NCBI GenBank assembly: GCA_025093555.1
Contig: JAIWNF010000006.1
Location: 1 to 64,000, forward strand
Direction of reading: 5' to 3'
DNA: 64,000 bases
Origin: Circinella umbellata
Taxonomy: Eukaryota > Mucoromycota > Mucoromycetes > Mucorales > Lichtheimiaceae
Notes under the pieces: model-generated
What the model was told of the DNA's origin: nothing
Databases searched by the model: none
What the model saw: only the letters and a program-made list of their open reading frames with translations
Made by a program: the position numbers and the translations under genes
Shown: positions 62,320 through 64,000 of the stretch, piece by piece
Position numbering within the stretch: position 1 is the first letter of the stretch
Layout: each line of letters begins with the position of its first letter

Positions 62320-64000
62320 GTTTGTTTTAGAAGAAAAAAAAAAAAAAAGTGGGGTGGGGAGGGGATTGAGGTTTTGCAGGAAAAATAAAATAAAAAAGAA
62401 AAGTAGCGGTAGTTATAAGAAAAAAGGGGTTCCCCTTTATATATGCAGTGTTTTGCGTTTAAGAATATAATTTTTGGGTTCCATCAGATATAAAATTTTA
62501 GAGATCAATATAATTCTTAGTACTTGAGTGTAACTTTTTGTTTGATCAGTGAGAATTTTCAACAATTCAATATAATAGTTAGGAACCTATCCACTCCAAA
62601 AAAAAAAAAAAGTCTTTTTATATGATTTAATAAGGTTGTCCGATTTGTCAGGTCCTCAAGGCACAAGTGGCAATGAAATGTTCTTAACACCCAGTTCATA
62701 AATTAAAGTGAGGAGGGAAGGAATACTACAGGTTATTTCCTATGATTTCACAGCAGAAATATTATTAATCTGGCACAATGGAAATTACAACTTGGTAGCT
62801 TGATTATAGCTTGGTTGTTTATAACCATATTTTTAGAATCCATGAAAGAGCCATTACCATTACCAGACTTTGCCAAGCAATCCATAAAAAAAGAGAGCAA
62901 CTGTTAGCGATACCACTCGACTCTGTGAAAAACACATGCTGCTAAGATACAGATGACTTCGAAAACGTTGCGCTTTATCTTTATCACCATTTCCCTTTCT
63001 GAATCTTCACTTCATCCCTCAACAAAAAGCATACGGTAACATCGGACAATAATAGCCTTTTCTATTATACTATTATCATCCTAGCTTGTAAATCAAATAA
63101 ACAAAAATATAGTATAATGTATAACAAAATCCTATTGATGTGTTTTTAAATACGTAATCGAACATGATGAATTCATGGAAACGAGAAAACATAAAATTTC
63201 TAATAAAAAAAATAAAGCCTATAGCGTCAGCTTTTCATTTTCAAACAATGCTTTCCTGTACAATGTGAAACAAAATTCAACAATTGTTGGCAGCCATATA
63301 ATTACCAACAATCGCATTCGTTTATAAGTATATTATTTTGGGAAGGATGCAGTGTGCATGGCCCAATTGCCTTACAGCTCCTTACAACTCTAAGAAGCGC
63401 TCAGCTAAGAAGCGCTTCTTACAAAAAACAGCTAACTAAGAAGCGCTCCTTGCAAAAACAGCTCAGCTCCTTACAAAAAACAACTTAGCTAAGAAGCGCT
63501 CCTCGCTCCTTACTGGCTTCTTATGAAGGAATATCTTTCTTTTTTTTGGACCTGTCTAGTATATAGCTCAAATAATATATGTAAAGTATGATTTCGAGAA
63601 TGTAATGTCCATATTCTTCTTGGTGTGCTGTTTAAGCTCTTCAGGAATAAATGCCTCTAATCTGTCATTCCTTATCCCTTCTTTATATGTAAAACTACAG
63701 TACGTGAGTTGCTAGAAGTTATTGAGAAAAAAGACAACCATGATGGAGAAATGCCACCAAAATTCTGATATCATATTTATTAGATGGTGGAACTATATAG
63801 TCTTTGTTCAGCTTGATCGGCTCATAAGATAGCTGTATCTCATTGTTTCAGACACCAGTATAAGTTACATTTTAATTCTCTTGACACGATATCACAGGTA
63901 CAGCAAATGACTGTTTATCTATAAACAAACATTTCCCATATAAAACTGACAAACTTTATTTTCAAAAGAGAATAAATATGGCTTTCTTATGAAATTCGCT
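62320..64000. other. Right-hand gene-free region
   Basis: The first few hundred bases are the promoter of the DUF3684 gene, with poly-A near 62333-62348. Beyond that I see no gene on either strand, only AT-rich DNA and the short palindromic repeat array described separately. Confidence 0.45.
63371..63525. repeat. Short palindromic repeat array (TAAGAAGCGCT units)
   Basis: Four copies of TAAGAAGCGCT start at 63391, 63406, 63437 and 63490, interleaved with CTTACAAAAAACAGCT-type units. The second copy is part of a perfect 16-bp palindrome, TAAGAAGCGCTTCTTA (63406-63421). Confidence 0.75.

Overview
The window reads as nuclear DNA of a filamentous early-diverging fungus, most likely Mucoromycota. 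Genes are packed with short AT-rich introns (GT-AG, one GC-AG), intergenic DNA is very AT-rich and full of poly-A/T tracts, and the proteins are typically fungal: a long mitochondrial RNA polymerase, Tup1, and a DUF3684 GHKL-ATPase protein. I rebuilt the gene models by following splice sites and reading phase. Each intact model below closes in frame, and coordinates give the span from start codon to stop codon including introns.

Layout. 1-4.8 kb: a relic zone with a broken CRESS-DNA-virus-type Rep gene (minus strand), head to head with a decayed fungal repeat-family gene (plus strand). 4.9-13.1 kb: a TFIIIC WD40 subunit (minus) divergent from mitochondrial RNA polymerase (plus), then a small CYSTM protein (minus). 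13.2-18.6 kb: a transposon graveyard with a Mutator-like (MULE) relic bounded by 26-bp inverted repeats, a second TIR element nested in it, and degenerate coding sequence. 19.2-31.0 kb: ribosomal protein eL33, 4-hydroxyphenylpyruvate dioxygenase, a 5-kb gene-free stretch, and the Tup1 co-repressor. 31.0-35.7 kb: AT-rich DNA and a second, longer copy of the TIR element.

36-49 kb: a run of metabolic genes resembling a decaying specialised-metabolism locus. It holds an intact sulfotransferase and an intact cytochrome P450, an adenylate-forming enzyme whose frame is broken and then restored, and pseudogenes for a chorismate-lyase-like protein, a second sulfotransferase and a 2-oxoglutarate/Fe(II) oxygenase. 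A housekeeping lumazine synthase gene sits among them.

49-62.3 kb: a compact block with a coiled-coil protein, an EED-like WD40 protein (candidate PRC2 subunit), the CFIm25/NUDT21 cleavage factor, divergent COX6A and NDUFB7 genes sharing a 280-bp promoter region, and a 1,800-residue GHKL-ATPase/DUF3684 protein with a C-terminal HExxH motif. 62.3-64 kb: no gene seen, but a short palindromic repeat array.

Features most worth a second look are the endogenised Rep with its ambisense neighbour, the nested TIR elements, the partly decayed metabolic locus, the EED-like gene, and an unusual number of tiny first exons, including a start codon that is an exon by itself.
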